Positions 1 through 12,907 are shown, numbered from the stretch's first letter. The stretch is DNA of 64,000 nucleotides from Axinella damicornis (GCA_963931865.1 OZ007505.1:9840576-9904575); one strand, 5' to 3'. The notes: generated by a model not told the origin, from the sequence alone. Numbers and translations are program-made.

Positions 1-261
1 CACCATTGGAATGGGGGTGGAAAGAAAGCGAAGGAGGACTTACCCCAGTACACACTGACTTGCCTCCAGCTCCAGAAGAGCTCCTATAGTATACGGGTAA
101 TCAGGTGTAACTGCCAGACTGATTGCAGTAGCATGAGGTGTACTTGCAAAAAGCACAATGTAAAATGCTCCCCTGCATGTGGCAACTGCAGAGGATCTGA
201 CTGCTTAAACTCAGACCAGCTAGCCTCAGAAGTTGACGATGAAGATGACAACATTGATTGA
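1..261 (+). CDS. 3' end of a cysteine-rich CXC-motif protein (partial at left edge)
   Basis: Reading frame 1 is open from the first base to a TGA at 259-261 and gives 86 residues. The middle is a zinc-binding type cluster, CNCQTDCSSMRCTCKKHNVK followed by C-x3-C-x2-C-x4-C, and the protein ends in an acidic tail (EVDDEDDNID). This spacing resembles Tesmin/TSO1-like CXC modules, which bind zinc and in some families DNA. Similar C-terminal modules occur in expanded, poorly characterised invertebrate protein families, some of them mobile-element derived (from memory). No start or upstream domains are in the window, so the role is unknown. It could be the C-terminus of a relative of the zinc-rich protein at the right edge; that is a guess. 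The exon reaches the stop with no intron in view. Confidence 0.6.
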   Translation, partial: HHWNGGGKKAKEDLPQYTLTCLQLQKSSYSIRVIRCNCQTDCSSMRCTCKKHNVKCSPACGNCRGSDCLNSDQLASEVDDEDDNID

Positions 262-1576
262 ACAGATTTTTTTGCCCAGTTGTACAATGTATATGTGATG
301 CTTCTAAGTCAGAAAGATACAATTCAAGAGAAATGAAATAAACTAGATAAACAAACACACCAGGATGGTAGGTTTCAACAGTGAAAACAGATAAATGAGT
401 AAAATAAATACATAAGAAAGGCGTCTAAAAGTAGTACGTCCTAGCTTAGCTCTGTGTGGCCAATGGTACAGATGCTGTGTTCCCCTTTGTATTACCTCAG
501 AGAGACACTGCAAAAGAGGTAAGAATGGGCCAGCAAGATTAGCAATGAACATTATGCCTTGTTATATATTAGTTTGAAAAAGAATTTTTAAAAGTGCAGA
601 AAATGTGCAATAATTGTTTTAATTAATTTCTAAATGTTACTATTTCAGTACTTTCCCCACAAGATATTCCTCAGGACTTTTAGTATGTTATAGAGGACAT
701 TTTTCTGTCTAGGAAAAAGTTGAAAGAACTTGTGTTGCAATGATTTCAAAATATATATTTTTTTAAAGTGCAGAAAATGTGCGATAATTAATTTCTAAAT
801 GTTACTATTTCAGTACTTTCCCCTCAAGGTATTCCGTGGTACTTTTAGTATGTTATAGAGGACATTCTTCTGTCTAGGAAACAGTTGAAAAAGCTTGTGT
901 TGCAATTTGTTTTAAAATATTCCATGGACTATAACTCACAGACCAGAGGTCCACTCGAGAGGCTGAGAAAAGTTGTGTGAAAGTCGATTAACCCTGTTTA
1001 CAATTTATACAACCTGACCACACCCAATTTCTAACATCACTGCCACAACTTACGGTATCCTATTCTGCATGCATGCTGTATTACAAATCGGCAGTAGGCT
1101 ATAACAAAAGTAGTGTCGCTCTGTTATACTACAGTGACTGTATATCCTAGGAAATTTCACAGCCGTGATGTTTTTTCCTGGCAGCGAAATTTCCTGTGAC
1201 ACCGGCACCCTTGGGACCTCGTTATTCTGAGCGAGGCCCACATGGATGAGTTTGCTGTAAATTATCCTTAAATCTCACTCTGCAAATTTCCAAATCCGCC
1301 AAATTTTAATCCGCCAAATTTTAATCCGCCAAATGCCATTCACAGCTTTTTCGAGCCAATCCGCCAAATTTTCCGGCCATATGGTACCGTGGTCACACGT
1401 TATCAGGTGCAGCTCACATATAAATGCATATTGCATAGTTGCGATTCTCATCCGAAGCTACTGATTAGTAAGTAACCTGTTCTCTTTGCGATAATTGATT
1501 ACTTCAGTTCAAAATTATAAATTCCGTTGTGACTTCCTCATTTTAATGTATTCTGATGGAATTTTATGGTTTACAG
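262..1576. other. Non-coding stretch with a local tandem duplication
   Basis: No convincing gene is seen. Bases about 587-745 and 768-912 are two copies of an A/T-rich segment of roughly 160-180 bases, both containing TTTCTAAATGTTACTATTTC and ATGTTATAGAGGACAT, so this is a tandem duplication with moderate divergence. Bases about 1293-1340 hold three close copies of a 15-base unit, AATCCGCCAAATTTT. Short open frames on either strand here look like chance. Confidence 0.6.
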
Positions 1577-3044
1577 GTCAGTCCAGCAGTCCACTAGTCC
1601 AGTTATTACAGCCAGCCAGTATGTACCCTTTTGTTTCAAGGAATAATTCTTCCATGCAGACCAGAACGTCCTCCCAGCTCATGAATCCTTCAAATGGTGC
1701 AGCTGACAGAGGTATGGAGGATTCAATTAGTGCATCTTCACCTGCAGTTGACAGAAGTATGGAGGAATGGTACCCACCTCAGAATAAGGATAAGGTGAAT
1801 ATTACTTGCAAATTGCATCACTACAGTACTACATGTACAATGTATGACCAGGTCCTTAGCCAGGAGCTAGTCTATATGAGTAAAATTGAGTAACCACATC
1901 CACTTTTAACAGCTCTGTATTAGCCATCACACGCTCTCTTCCACCGTACTATTATGCTTGACCATATTCGCCAAGGCCTATTGAACCCTAGCTATAACAA
2001 ACGGTCTGGATTGATCTTTGTTTACATTAGTCCCGAACCATTCCAACATTCCGAGAATCCTCGATAAGACCGCATCATCTGTGGTTTGTTGACGTCAGCA
2101 ATGTATGTAACCGGAACGATCTGTCATCAGTGCCATGAGGGACGAAACTACAATGATTACACTGTCTACTCGGGCAAAGTTCACAGTTCACATCAAACAC
2201 AAAGAGAATGACTTTATATACCAAAACCAGTCAGTAGCCAGAGTCTCCTCGTATACGCAGCTCTCTGCTCAGGTTCGAGCGTCGTCGCTGCACATCCAAG
2301 TCGCTCAAGGTATGAAACAGCTCGTACGTATTGCATGGACCCAACAGACCCGTTGTACAATTTTATGTCTCCAGAGCAGATGGTACGAAACAAATTGTGC
2401 ACCAAATAGAATTCTTGTGGGTTTGCTACAAGAACTGAAAGGATACTACCGTAGGCACTCTAAACTTGCGTCACCAAATTTTTCCAGACGATGCAAAATT
2501 AGAAAATACATTTCAGAACAATCGTTAAAGTGACGCATAATTTGCAAGACCGCATGTGCGAGTGCTATGGCTGCTAAGATTACCAATATAGCCTTCTTTG
2601 CACGTACAGAAGGACCTATGCCGATTCGTTGGACTTCGAGTGCGGAGCCACTCAAAAGAAACCAAAATGGGAATCACGGAGACCTCGAAGGTTAGTAGAG
2701 CCCATTGATTTTACGAGTAGCAACAGCCAGCACATCTACACCATGCCAGATGACATTGCCGCATTTCTGCAGCTTCTGCTTGTACATGTACCTAATGCAA
2801 GCTAGCCACTGACCACTTCACAGAATGGACGCAACAATAGAATGGGGACACGAGGTAAATTTTAGAGCACTTACGGTAGGTTTCAGTAGCCCAGTGAGTT
2901 GTTCAGTAGCCCAGTAATCTACGACTGTGATAGTAAGCATTGCTGATGGTACTGATCTGCTGTCATTACTTCCTTCTGTATTGATGCAGAGGGAGACCTC
3001 CGAGGTAGCACTGGGCATCCTCCAGGTGTGTGTGTGTGTGTGTG

Positions 3045-3079
<35 letters not shown>

Positions 3080-3267
3080 AGGTGTGTGTGTGTGTGTGTA
3101 TGTACATGCATGTGTGTGTGTATAATATACATGTACATGTGTGTGCTTGTGCATGTGTGTTTGTATACATGTGTTTGTGTGTGTGTGCTTACGCGCGTGT
3201 GTGTAATTGGGGCGAGCGTGAGCAAGCCCCACACTAGCGTGACTTCATTGCGCAGAGCGTGTGTATT

Positions 3268-3299
<32 letters not shown>

Positions 3300-6200
3300 G
3301 ATCTTGCAAATACCGTAAATTTTAAATCAGCGAATTTCCCTTGCACGTGCACAATAATATTCAAATTCAACAGCGAGCTAGCTCTCAGACGCACCTCGAT
3401 ACGACGCCGGACTCCAGGAATCGTGAACCGTCTAGCTACCTGTTCGACGGACGATAGCGACAACAAAGACGGAGAGACCATGCACTCGTGGGCATTGGCT
3501 AGAGCACCATGAACATTCTGCCTCCTCGGTGGCGACACTGACAACTTGGCAGAGACTGCCGGGCTCAGAGTCTAGTCGTGGACCTACCGTGGCGCCATGG
3601 CCGGTGATGTTGGTGCTAGACTGCTTCAGCTACAAACGCTAACCTGACTCACAGTTGCTGTGATGTACACGAGTGTATGTTTAGTGCCATAATTTCTGTG
3701 GCCTATGCTCATTGCCCTGTCACAGTCATGTGAAATGCAACTGCTCCATGCATGTCCTGCGGCACGCGCATGCACTTCACTCAGGCTCGCCCCCCAATGT
3801 CCTGCATTCCCCTAGTAGTGTGTATGTGTGTGTGTGTGATAGAGTCTCCTATCTTGTCAGTGCCTTCATCAGAAACGTGTGTTTCTGTACTCAGTACATC
3901 ATGAGGTACATGTAGTTATAATGTGGAATTCATGAAGAATTACTGTATGCGTGCATGTATGTTCAACCTGCAGAGGTTGGACAGCACCTCTTCAAATGTT
4001 GCGTCTGATTCTGAATGTTCTGCACCTATGGTTGATGAAGGTGTGGAGGAGGATGAAGTTAGAGTGGAGTTCAAACGTAGTGCTGTAAGTTGGTACACCT
4101 GCTATACAATTGGTCCCCCTTGAAAAGAAACACTGTAAGTACACAAAGCTACCTCTCTATCTTTTGTTTATATGCCCCCCGCTAGCTGGGTGGTACGTTC
4201 TGGGCTCCTGGTTCATCTTTCACTATACACCTTTCTCTTTCAGAATGTGAATGCTTGTCCTGTGGGGCGTTCTAAGGGGTCACATGTGTCCAGTTGGTAT
4301 TGTACTTTCAAGATTCCCGACCGAGATGTATTCAGTGGGTGGACACAGCGGTCTATTGACACAGGGGTTGTGACTTCCCGGGCACGCCGGGAGATTGTGC
4401 AGACACTTCGCACACTCATATCCCAGCACACGAAATACCCTACCAGATACCAGTACAGCAATGTGTGTGAAAAGTTGGTGACAAAATTTGTCATGCTGCA
4501 GGACATGGATGGAACCGGCTATGTGAGTTCCAATATAATAATACGCAAGGGTCTCGTGCCCAGACCCTCCCACACAAGTCATGAGAAAAGAGGCTACGCA
4601 TGAGTCTGTACAATATGAACTCTTGACCATACAGTAGGCTGCCTGCCTGATTGTCTACGTCGTTTGCATTCTGCCATCTGATTCGAACTCTCAAATCCAA
4701 GAGTGGCCCCACCCCATGTGACAAGAAATATTGCTCAGAACACTAGACCTGATGCAAGAGGGTCTAGTGTAGCCTCGTTCCCAGGCCTACCCTGTTTTTC
4801 TGTTCTTCGGTTTGCACTGACGGATGCGGAAGAGCAGTGCGGTGAAAAACAGGGAAGGCCTGGTATTATCCATCATGTGATTGATGTCAGGTGGATGTAG
4901 GGGGTCCAACTGCAGATAAGTTTAAATACTGGTTGACGAAGTTGTGTAGATTGCCTGAGAGTCTCGACTAGCCGTGGAGCGTTCGAACCGAGCTGACTGG
5001 ATGATGAACTGCTTCAGGACCTACTCCCCCCCCCCCCCCCCCCCCTCCACGTCCACCTGACATCACTCACGTGATGAATGATACCAGGCCTTCCCCGTTC
5101 TTCGCCACTCTTCCGCATCCGTGTATTATTGTCAACGCAAACCAAAGAACGGGGTAGGCCTGGGAACGAGGCCAGGTCTAGTGTTCTGAGCAATATTTCT
5201 TGTCACATGGGGTGGGGCCGCTCTTGGATTTGAGAGTTCGAATCAGATGGCAGAATGCAAATGACGTAGACAATCAGGCAGGCAGCCTACTGTATGGTCA
5301 AGAGTTCATATTGTACAGTCTCATGCGTAGCGAAGGCTGGTCTCGCAGCCTGTTTTCGGCTGTCCTAATAGACTTTGCCGCCATCTTGAGCTTTAGTACT
5401 AGTCTATATGCACTGAACACCGGAAACTTGATAATGCAAGAAGAGGGCAGTATTCAGTAAGACTACAGTGCTCCCAGCAAAGAGAGTACATTTTCAGAAA
5501 TTTTGATTTTGGAGGTTACAACCAGTTTTTCGCACTCAAATCATCATAAAACCACCTGAGAACCCCTTTGGACTGGATTTCCAAAAAAAAAAAAAAATTC
5601 CAATATAAATTCAATATAAAAACCAGGGGTCAAAGGTCAGATTTTCGACTAAAATGTCAAAAATTGAACAAAAAGGGGCAATATCTTAGGATCTGTAAAG
5701 GGTTAACATTTTATACTTGGACCAGACATACTGCAGCATAAGCATGACCTCTCCAAAAATAATCAGCTCTTAACTCCAAGGTTTGTGGAAATGCCGACCC
5801 TAAAGTATAGGCCCCTCCAAAACTGTTCTAACAGCTCTGCTCTCTGTGGACAATGGAGTTAAAACTTCAAGAGGGGCTTAGAACCTGCTAAACCTGGGTC
5901 GCTATACTTGTATCAAGTTTGAGGCCTTAACTCCCAGGTTTAGAGAAATGGTGACCCTAAGGTATTTTGCATACTCAGTTGGCATGTGAAGCCATAGCTC
6001 TGTTGGAATGTCATGTGACTTGAATTAATTTTTGTGATTGGTCACAAAATGGTTATGGTACATTTCTATCAACTTATTTTGACCGTAGATAATGTCGGTT
6101 TGAAGTTATACACAAGTTTGTCACAGAAACCAAAATGTACTCTCTTTGCTGGGAGCACTGTAGTGTTCACGAGGATTACAAGCCTTGATTGAGTGTTCTC

Positions 6201-8814
6201 AGACTTGGGCTGTGTGATAATCATACGTCATGTGTACTTGATCGTTTATTACCCCGCGCGCGCATGCGCGAAGCGGGGTTAAGCAATCGGTTTTGTCCGT
6301 CTGTCTGTCAGTCGTCTGTCAGTCGTCTGTCGCCCGGACAAAATTGAAATCTCGCCACATAGACCCTCAAAAACCATCCAAATGGAGTCAAACAATAGCA
6401 AATAGCAAAAAACTGCTCTGTGTGTACCTGACTGAAGTCAAGGCGCTCCGTTTCGCTGCATTTCGGCTATTTCCTGCTTTTCATAACTATTCATAACATT
6501 GGCTCCACCTCTTCGTGACCTCAGAGTCCCATCAAGAACAAGACACGCAGTGCATTTGGAAACTTCATGCTTCGAGATGACCGCTAGAAAACAGTGTTTT
6601 CTCACGATCTATGTACTTCACAGACATCGTGGCTATATTGTTTCGGCTGTTTTTTCCAGCTATTTCCTATTGTCCGTAACATTTGGCCCCACCTCTTCAG
6701 CTTCACAATATTATATACGGTAAGCGGTGACTCCCATACCTGCATAGGCAGAGATAGCCTCGTTCCCAGGCCCAAGACGGCGAGCCTGGGAATTAGGCTA
6801 ACACAGAGATGTCACGTCGGTGCTGTCGATTGTAGCTAGCTGCACTATATCCTGTAGACGTTCCGCGCGGGGTATGTGTTCTATGAACATCTCTAGTTGC
6901 GATAAAGATATTGATTGTGATAATGAGACATGCATTTTAGTTCTTAAATGGCATACCAGGCGTATTAATCATGAGGCTATTACACGGAGAGTAATTATAG
7001 TGTGCGGAAATAATTGGGGTGAGCATGAGCGAGCCCCACATATATAGACGAGTTTGCCTTAAATTTTCCACTTATATCTATGTATCGTATGTCGTGCTGT
7101 AAATCATGCTTGTGCCGTGCTTGTGGATCGAACCATGAACAGTCTAACCAGGCTCTGTACCTTCTCGCCTGTGGCGACAACAAACTGGACGAAGACCGCT
7201 AGTCGACTTACCTCACCAACCTGCATGTCCTGCAGCCACATGGTGTGCTAGACCAGTGTGCAGCATGCATATAGCCTTGTCATAATTATGATTTCTGTCG
7301 CCTCAGTCATGCAATATTGGACTGACTGTGCATGCATGCAAATACTCGTTCTGCATATTGCATTCACTCGCTCACGCTCGCCCCACAATGCCATGCATTC
7401 TCCTTATATAGTAATAGTTAGTGTACGGAGAAATAAAGATAAGTAAAAAATGAGCGGAGTATAGTCTACCAGTGTGTCTCTCTGGAAGATAGTTGTAGCT
7501 TCGCTTTGTGTTAGTTGTAGCCTATACCTGGTGGTTGCTTGTGTGACTCCGTGGTGCTGCTCATGTTGATTCAAACAGCAGTATATGCTTGACCTTTACA
7601 CTGTATGCTGCCAATTGTGTACATGGAAAGTGTTGGAGGGATTGAAGGTGGAGGTGAAGAACGCTACACAAAGTTGTCGGATATGGCTTGGGGGGTTGAG
7701 TATGAATCGGCAATAGCGAAACTTGCTATATGTACATGGAAGTGAGTTCACTGTTCATGCTCATTTATGAGCGTCGTAACGCTACTCAATATTGATGACC
7801 TTCAGCGTCCAGCAGGAGTGTTGTTGGTGACTGCCGATTCATGTAGATGGTTCCATGCATGTATAGTACCATCTGCTGTTGCGGACAAAAGTTAAATTGT
7901 CTTAATGAATTCACCTCCGCCTTTTGTGATGATTTGATGTAGCCTCGTTCCCAGGCCGTCTGCCAGTTGCGCGCGCATTGCATATTCGTGACCTTTGAAC
8001 CCTTGTCAGATAGCTATCTGACAAGGGTTCAAAGGTCACGAATATGCAATGCGCGCGCGACTGGCAGACGGCCTGGGAACAAGGCTAGATTTGATGTGGG
8101 CTGCAATTACTAGCCACGCCCACATGCATATGGGGGGTTCCATGGTAATGTGCGAAACTAAATCTTGGGGTTTCTATGATCATAATTTATTACTTCATCT
8201 TATTCCTTGTACATGTAGTTGACAAAAATTATATTGATGAAAGTGTACCTGTACGTCTTATACTATATAACATTATGCCAACCTGTGCCTTCCATGTGTA
8301 GTTTGCCTGAGTAGCAACGTACCTTGCTGTACGTTTCCCGTGAAGGACATGCTAACCATGCACTAGCTGCCACTAAGATGTTTTCTAGATGGACTAGCCA
8401 TGGCATGTCAATTCTGGAAAAGGGCACGAATTAAAGCGTGCATCATGTTGGTAGTAGTTCCCATACATGATAATATCGTTGTCATGAGAATTTAATTATG
8501 ATGATAATTATAGCTTTCCCCCATCATCGCCCAGGCCTGCTTAGAACTCATCTGTATTTGTGGTTGTTCATCCACAAGTTAACAACAACTCCTGCATTCA
8601 TGCCTATGTCACTGATCAGCAATATTAATAATTGTACCTCTCATAATACCAGGATTCTTGGAAGCAGTCTCTCAGAAATGCATTCAAGAACTTCCGCAGG
8701 AGACGACCATCCCCAAAGCGTCAAAGGCTTGACTTAACCATTGTGAAAGTCATCTCAGACTCGGAAGAGGACGAAGACATTGTGAAAGTCATCTCAGACT
8801 TGGAAGAGGACTAA
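1577..8814 (+). CDS. Gene with SAMD3-like conserved domain (3' exons, 5' end unresolved)
   Basis: Four exons fit splice consensus and phase: 1577-1794 (least certain), 3974-4084, 4244-4522 and 8653-8814, ending at TAA 8812-8814. The first two encode serine-rich, then acidic, low-complexity protein. Exon 3 encodes a compact conserved-looking domain ([16 protein letters not shown], then [28 protein letters not shown] and LQDMDGTGY). Exon 4 completes it with [18 protein letters not shown]. The combination of an Arg-rich helix, a YPT segment, a 'C..LV.K' helix and 'GW/SWK.SLR..F.N.R' recalls the domain found with SAM domains in SAMD3-like proteins of fish and invertebrates; its function is unknown. 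The tail repeats an [15 protein letters not shown] acidic motif twice, a plausible SUMO-interacting type sequence (inference). The start codon and earlier exons were not found. The last intron is 4,130 bases of transposon sequence. The gene converges on the ceramide transfer gene. Confidence 0.6.
1795..3025. other. Intron or upstream region, possible CRE-like element
   Basis: If exon 1577-1794 belongs to the gene above, this lies in its intron. About 2040-2120 is richer in CpG and holds TTGACGTCAGC (a CRE-like core) and ACCGGAACG (ETS-like), so it could be an internal or alternative promoter. An open frame at 2135-2533 (+) and a short frame around 2330-2410 (+, containing [17 protein letters not shown]) follow, but neither has convincing family resemblance or splice support. 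Confidence 0.3.
3026..3205. repeat. (GT)n microsatellite, interrupted
   Basis: About 180 bases of alternating GT with interruptions (TACA, TGCATG, ATAATATACATG). The long Cys/Val and Thr/His reading frames across it are products of the repeat. Confidence 0.95.
3206..3799. mobile_element. MITE family E, copy 1 (GGGGCGAGC termini)
   Basis: The left end reads ATTGGGGCGAGCGTGAGC and the right end is the inverted GGCTCGCCCCCCAAT. A (GCTT)n run lies at about 3268-3300. The last 150 bases (GTGTATG..TTTCTGTGGCC..CATGTGAAATGCAACTGCTCC) match the ends of the copies at 7012-7390 and about 21515-21740. No coding capacity. Short termini and dispersed copies fit a non-autonomous DNA transposon. Confidence 0.65.
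4593..5331. mobile_element. Large foldback (inverted-repeat) element interrupted by a MITE
   Basis: Bases 4593-4769 and 5175-5331 are inverted copies of one another (for example GCTACGCATGAG..ACAATATGAACTCTTGACC on the left and its complement on the right). They originally met around a short loop near 4748-4760. The palindrome was then split by insertion of a second element at 4770-5174. No coding capacity; it lies in the last intron of the SAMD3-like gene. Confidence 0.8.
4770..5174. mobile_element. MITE family A copy inserted into the foldback element
   Basis: It starts TAGCCTCGTTCCCAGGCC and ends with the near-complement GGCCTGGGAACGAGGCCA. GGTCTAGTG flanks it directly at 4761-4769 and 5175-5183, a 9-base target site duplication. 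The arms are palindromic (GATGCGGAAGAG..CCAGGCCT inward) around a poly-C run at about 5025-5045. Being inside another palindrome, it is the younger insertion. Confidence 0.85.
5463..6163. mobile_element. Non-autonomous DNA transposon with long inverted termini
   Basis: The ends are inverted copies of CTACAGTGCTCCCAGCAAAG continuing through AGAGTACATTTT, over 30 matching bases. The interior has diverged internal repeats (CTTAACTCC..GGTTT..GAAATG..GACCCTAA occurs twice, near 5770 and 5925). There is no open frame of note. The CAGTG start recalls hAT-type ends, but I see no clear 8-base target duplication. Confidence 0.8.
6248..6340. repeat. Dispersed repeat D, hairpin-headed (copy 1)
   Basis: ATTACCCCGCGCGCGCATGC is followed by the complement GCGCGAAGCGGGGT and then AAGCAATCGGTTTTGTCCGT and CTGT repeats. 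The same head occurs in diverged form at 37325 and 44200, so this is a dispersed element end. The downstream extent is unclear; about 6340-6740 may be its body. Confidence 0.6.
6755..6800. mobile_element. Minimal family A hairpin
   Basis: TAGCCTCGTTCCCAGGCC and an inverted GCCTGGGAATTAGGCTA are separated by about ten bases. This is a terminal-repeat-only derivative of the family with copies at 4770, 7940, 17150 and 34137. Confidence 0.75.
7012..7390. mobile_element. MITE family E, copy 2
   Basis: The left end AATTGGGGTGAGCATGAGCG and the right end CTCACGCTCGCCCCACAAT are inverted copies. The interior shares the CTAGACCAGTGTGCAGCAT..TTTCTGTCGCCTCAGTCATG block with copies 1 and 3. No coding capacity. 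Confidence 0.7.
7940..8087. mobile_element. MITE family A, fully palindromic copy
   Basis: This 148-base near-perfect hairpin runs from TAGCCTCGTTCCCAGGCC through GTCTGCCAG and GGTTCAAAGGTCACG and mirrors back to GGCTA. GATTTGATG lies on both sides (7931-7939 and 8088-8096), a 9-base target site duplication. A close relative lies at 34137-34284. Confidence 0.93.
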
Positions 8815-9074
8815 AGGCATCAAGTGCCAACAAACAGACATATGTACCTGAGCCTATTTTAACACATTCACATCCAACCAGGACAAGTTGCCAAATACCC
8901 TATATACAAGACACTTATAATATTGTGTTGTGTTTTTATTATACATTGTTCTAACAAACAGGTAGCTAGATTGAGCAAAGAAAGTCCATGGAAAAGAGGA
9001 GGAGAGAGGGAGAAGGGGGGTTGAGAGGAAGTGATTTAGCAGGCACACATTCACAACGAACATAGTACAGTATT

Positions 9075-12000
9075 CTATAATGTCAAAGGAGTTGAGAGGG
9101 TGTGGTTCTGTACAGTTGCACTGAACTTTCTGAGGAACCTGCAGAGTTCTCTCTTTGCTATTGTTCTCACGACAGAGGGAGGGGCCCAGCCACCAGGATT
9201 CACTGCAAGAGAAGATACATTGCACCAGTTCAATCTCAGCTGGATAAGGCCACCACCATCACCCCTGACAAAGCTGTGTGTTACTGTAGGCGCTCCAATT
9301 ATGTGTGTCTCCCCCCAAGAATATTATTTTTGGAATGTAGCTCGTTAACAGAAATTCTGTGACCCAAAGGGTGATGCCCCCCCCCCCCCCCCCAAGAATT
9401 TTGAAGAATTAGTGTGAGATGTAACAAATACAAGGTCATTCAAATGTATGTGGGATGGCCTGGACTAGATGGGTGATGCGCGACCTTCACTGCAAACTTC
9501 AAACTCTGCAAAGAATGATCGAGAACGTTGGACAGGGGCTGGAATCTTTCAGAGTGGCTGGGGCTGCAAACGGACACAACCGGACAGTAGTAACTAGCTG
9601 AAGAGGGCACAATGTGGGACTTGAAGCGGATGCGATCCGGGAGCAGCAGCGGAAGCAGACAATCGGGGAGCAGTGGCAAAAGCGGATGAGATCGGAAAGC
9701 TGTAGTTGAGGAGGACGCGATCTGGGAGCAGTAGTTGAGACGGACACATGGATATCGCATGGGAGGACACAATCGTAGAGCAGCAGTTGAAGTGGATGCA
9801 ATCATGGAGCAGCAGCTGAAGCGGACACAATCGGAGAGCAGCAGCTCTGCACGGAGAGCTGTCCAGCACCGGATTGCTCACGTAGGCGAACAAGGGGGAA
9901 GTAGCTGAGTGAGCGAAGCTACATTTACATGTGATACATATATATATATAAAGCTCCATGTTGTCCACACCCACAATTCTCTCAACATGTACCTACCTCT
10001 GACACCAACCACGTGATAAAGTGTCCCATTTGCATGTGAGGAGAATCTGGGAATGGCTATACGGAAGCTGCTTTCGGAAATGCAAAGCTGCATGTACATG
10101 TACAGAGTATGCATGTACAACTGTGCAAATACACAGATTGTACCTCTGGTGTGAAGTGCATTGCGAATGGGTTCTCCCCAGAGGAAAAATTAATCTACAG
10201 TAGTAATGTTCTACGGGGGAGAGGTCTGGCAGAATGCAAACCCTTCAAGGCTTGGTTTTCTGAAATGGTATCTGAAGCCCGTCCCAGTAGCGAGCTATGA
10301 GCTCCCAACTTGAGTCCCAAGTAAATGGACTATATCTACATGTTGATGAGGCCAATGGCCTGAGAAGCTTAACTCTTTAGGGCCCAAATTTCTTTCTCTA
10401 GGTCATTTTCAGTCTATAGAACACTTAAACATACCCTAATTTCTGTTCCCTGGCGTTGCTGGGCTCGAAACTGCTCACACAGGTAATTTCAGCTATACTA
10501 AGCGTATACGTGACTTAACCACACCCACCAATTAACAGACTTGCAATCAAGCCTCCCGAGAAATGGCAACCCGCTGTAGCTAAAAAACGTGCGATGTATG
10601 CTGGAAATGGAGGCCCTACAAAGCCAGACGACTACTTTCTGACCCCATTTATGCCAAAAACGATGGAAATGGCCCTCCCAGTGCCGACCAAGACCTTTCT
10701 ACCGCGGAGCCCAGACACGACCATGCTGTTTGCACCCTCCGGGTGCACCTACCCACCTCCCCCTGTCCCGCCCTTTCTGCTGTCGCAGAACCTATCTCCC
10801 AAGGACATTGCCGGAAGTCACATTATGAAGCTGAAAGTATTATGACGACATTTGGCGCTATGGGCCCTAAAGGTTTAATTGGGAACTGTTGCTGAAGTTG
10901 GGATGGGAAAGGTATAGCATCTACTACGTCAACGCGGAGGTTATGCGATTTATCCTCAGCGGGAAAGTTTGGCCGAGGCGAAGCCAAGGCTAAACTTTCC
11001 CAAGGAGGATAAACCGCATAACCTCCGAGTCGACGTAGTAGATCCGGCTTACACCACAGACATAACATCCAAGTCAAGTTAGTAGCTGGATCCGGCTGCC
11101 AGACAGCTACAACTCTCTGATTCTCAGCACAGCGTGGCGATCCTTTGATGTACTGCGGAGGATTATCTTCTGCTATGACGTCATAGCGGAGGATAACCGA
11201 TTTATCCTCTGCGGACATCAAAGGAATGCCCATAGAATGGGCGGGTGTCATCCCTTCCGTGACAGAACAACATCTATCTCAGCTCAGCTGTAAATGTCTA
11301 CCGGGTCTACCGCCACAGAGAAGTCAAGAGTCTGAGGCACTTGTGCTCAGTTTCAGTTAACCCTTCATATGTGTTGGTGTTGTGTACATGTGTCTGTGGT
11401 GCTTCTACTTCACCCTCACCATTTGCAGCATACATGATCTTGCACTGTATCTCGTCTCTTGTCAGCTCCGCTTCTTTCCCAGGCTCCACAGGCCGACTGG
11501 TTATTGTCTGGCACACCATCCCGATGTGTAGTATGGCCCGGATCAGCTTGCTATTAGGCTGCACACATAGATGACGGAGAAAGACATCAAGAATCATTAT
11601 CAAGTCCATGAACACATTGGCAGAACTGTCCAACCTTTCAAATCCTTAACGCCTCATAATTATTTGGACACAATCGTGACACCTCTCTACATAAGTATTT
11701 AGATACCACTTTGCAGTGCATTACGGGTTTTAGTGCACAAGGGCAATCTAGTTAACGGTCGAGACCGAGATAATGCACGAGCCGAAGGCAAGTGCATTAT
11801 CCGCCCGAGACCGTTAACTAGATTACCCGAGTAAATTTAAAAGCTCGTAATGCACTGCAAACTGATATATAAACTACTTAGTGCAACCCACTGACCCGAA
11901 ACAGATGTTGATCTTAGAGAAGTGTGCATTATCTAGATAATGCACACTAAAGTGTGCAATAAGCGATTTAATGCTCCGTCATGTGATTGATTCTGAGGTG

Positions 12001-12907
12001 TCTGATTCATTGAGGGTCACGTGAGTAGCACTAAGAATGGATGGACATACATGTATGTTCGGACATTTGTTAGATGACTATTGCATCTGCACATCTCTTA
12101 GCCAGAAGATGGAAACTAGGCTACAGGTTTAGGGTTTGGATTGCCTTCGGAATTCTCGTGAACAGCTACCGTAGTCATTGTTAGGTGCAACTCATTCATA
12201 GGTGCACATTCACTGTTAGGCGCAGATTCGACTCTCGTCCCAGGTACTCGCTCTTAAGCACTGCAGTCTTCTTCCAGAAACTCTGCCATTTCAATCCTAC
12301 GGAGTGGAAAAAGCTATAATTCGAATTGAAGCGCATTTCCTATTTGAGGAATGTCATTCCACATTACGTGCATCTCGCTTTAAGGCACATATTTGATTCC
12401 TGTGGAGATATAGGCACATAATAACGTGCGACTATGGTATTTTGTCATACACAACAAACAAAAGGTACGATACAGTGTGTCACAATTAAGTCTGCAGAGC
12501 TTGCAGTTCAGCACATATATTTTTTTCACAGTGTTGGCAGAACATAATTCACAAGGTCTACTCTTCGTCCACAAGTGAGTCTGGACTCACCGGCACTTTG
12601 TCGTGATCAGTAGAAAAGTTGCACACCATCCATGTGTGCCCGACCATGTTCTCTGGACGGGGGGCGTTGGGTAGGGTACAGAGGTGGGAACAGAAGAGTG
12701 TCTCCCGCTGGGTGGAAGGCCATACCCTCTTGTGCATCTGGTGGAAGACCATGGTGTCCTCCGTGAGGGTCTCGATCAGGTCCACAGACTCCAGTGTCCC
12801 CTCCCACTCAAGCCGTGTCTCCTTGTCAAAGAAGAAGTTGATCACTTCATTGGCAGAGATACCCTAGGACACAAGATGTGTTTGTGTGTGTGTGTGTGCG
12901 TGTGTGT

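Noticed and set aside
2818..3325. Open frames of 83-163 residues on both strands
   Set aside because: They translate the (GT)n microsatellite into Cys/Val or Thr/His repeats; no gene context.
9440..9974. Three overlapping reverse-strand frames of 100-126 residues
   Set aside because: All three frames are open because of a degenerate GAGCAGCAG repeat; typical of repeat DNA.
10823..11251. 142-residue reverse-strand frame
   Set aside because: Spans hairpin-forming inverted repeats and has no recognisable domain.
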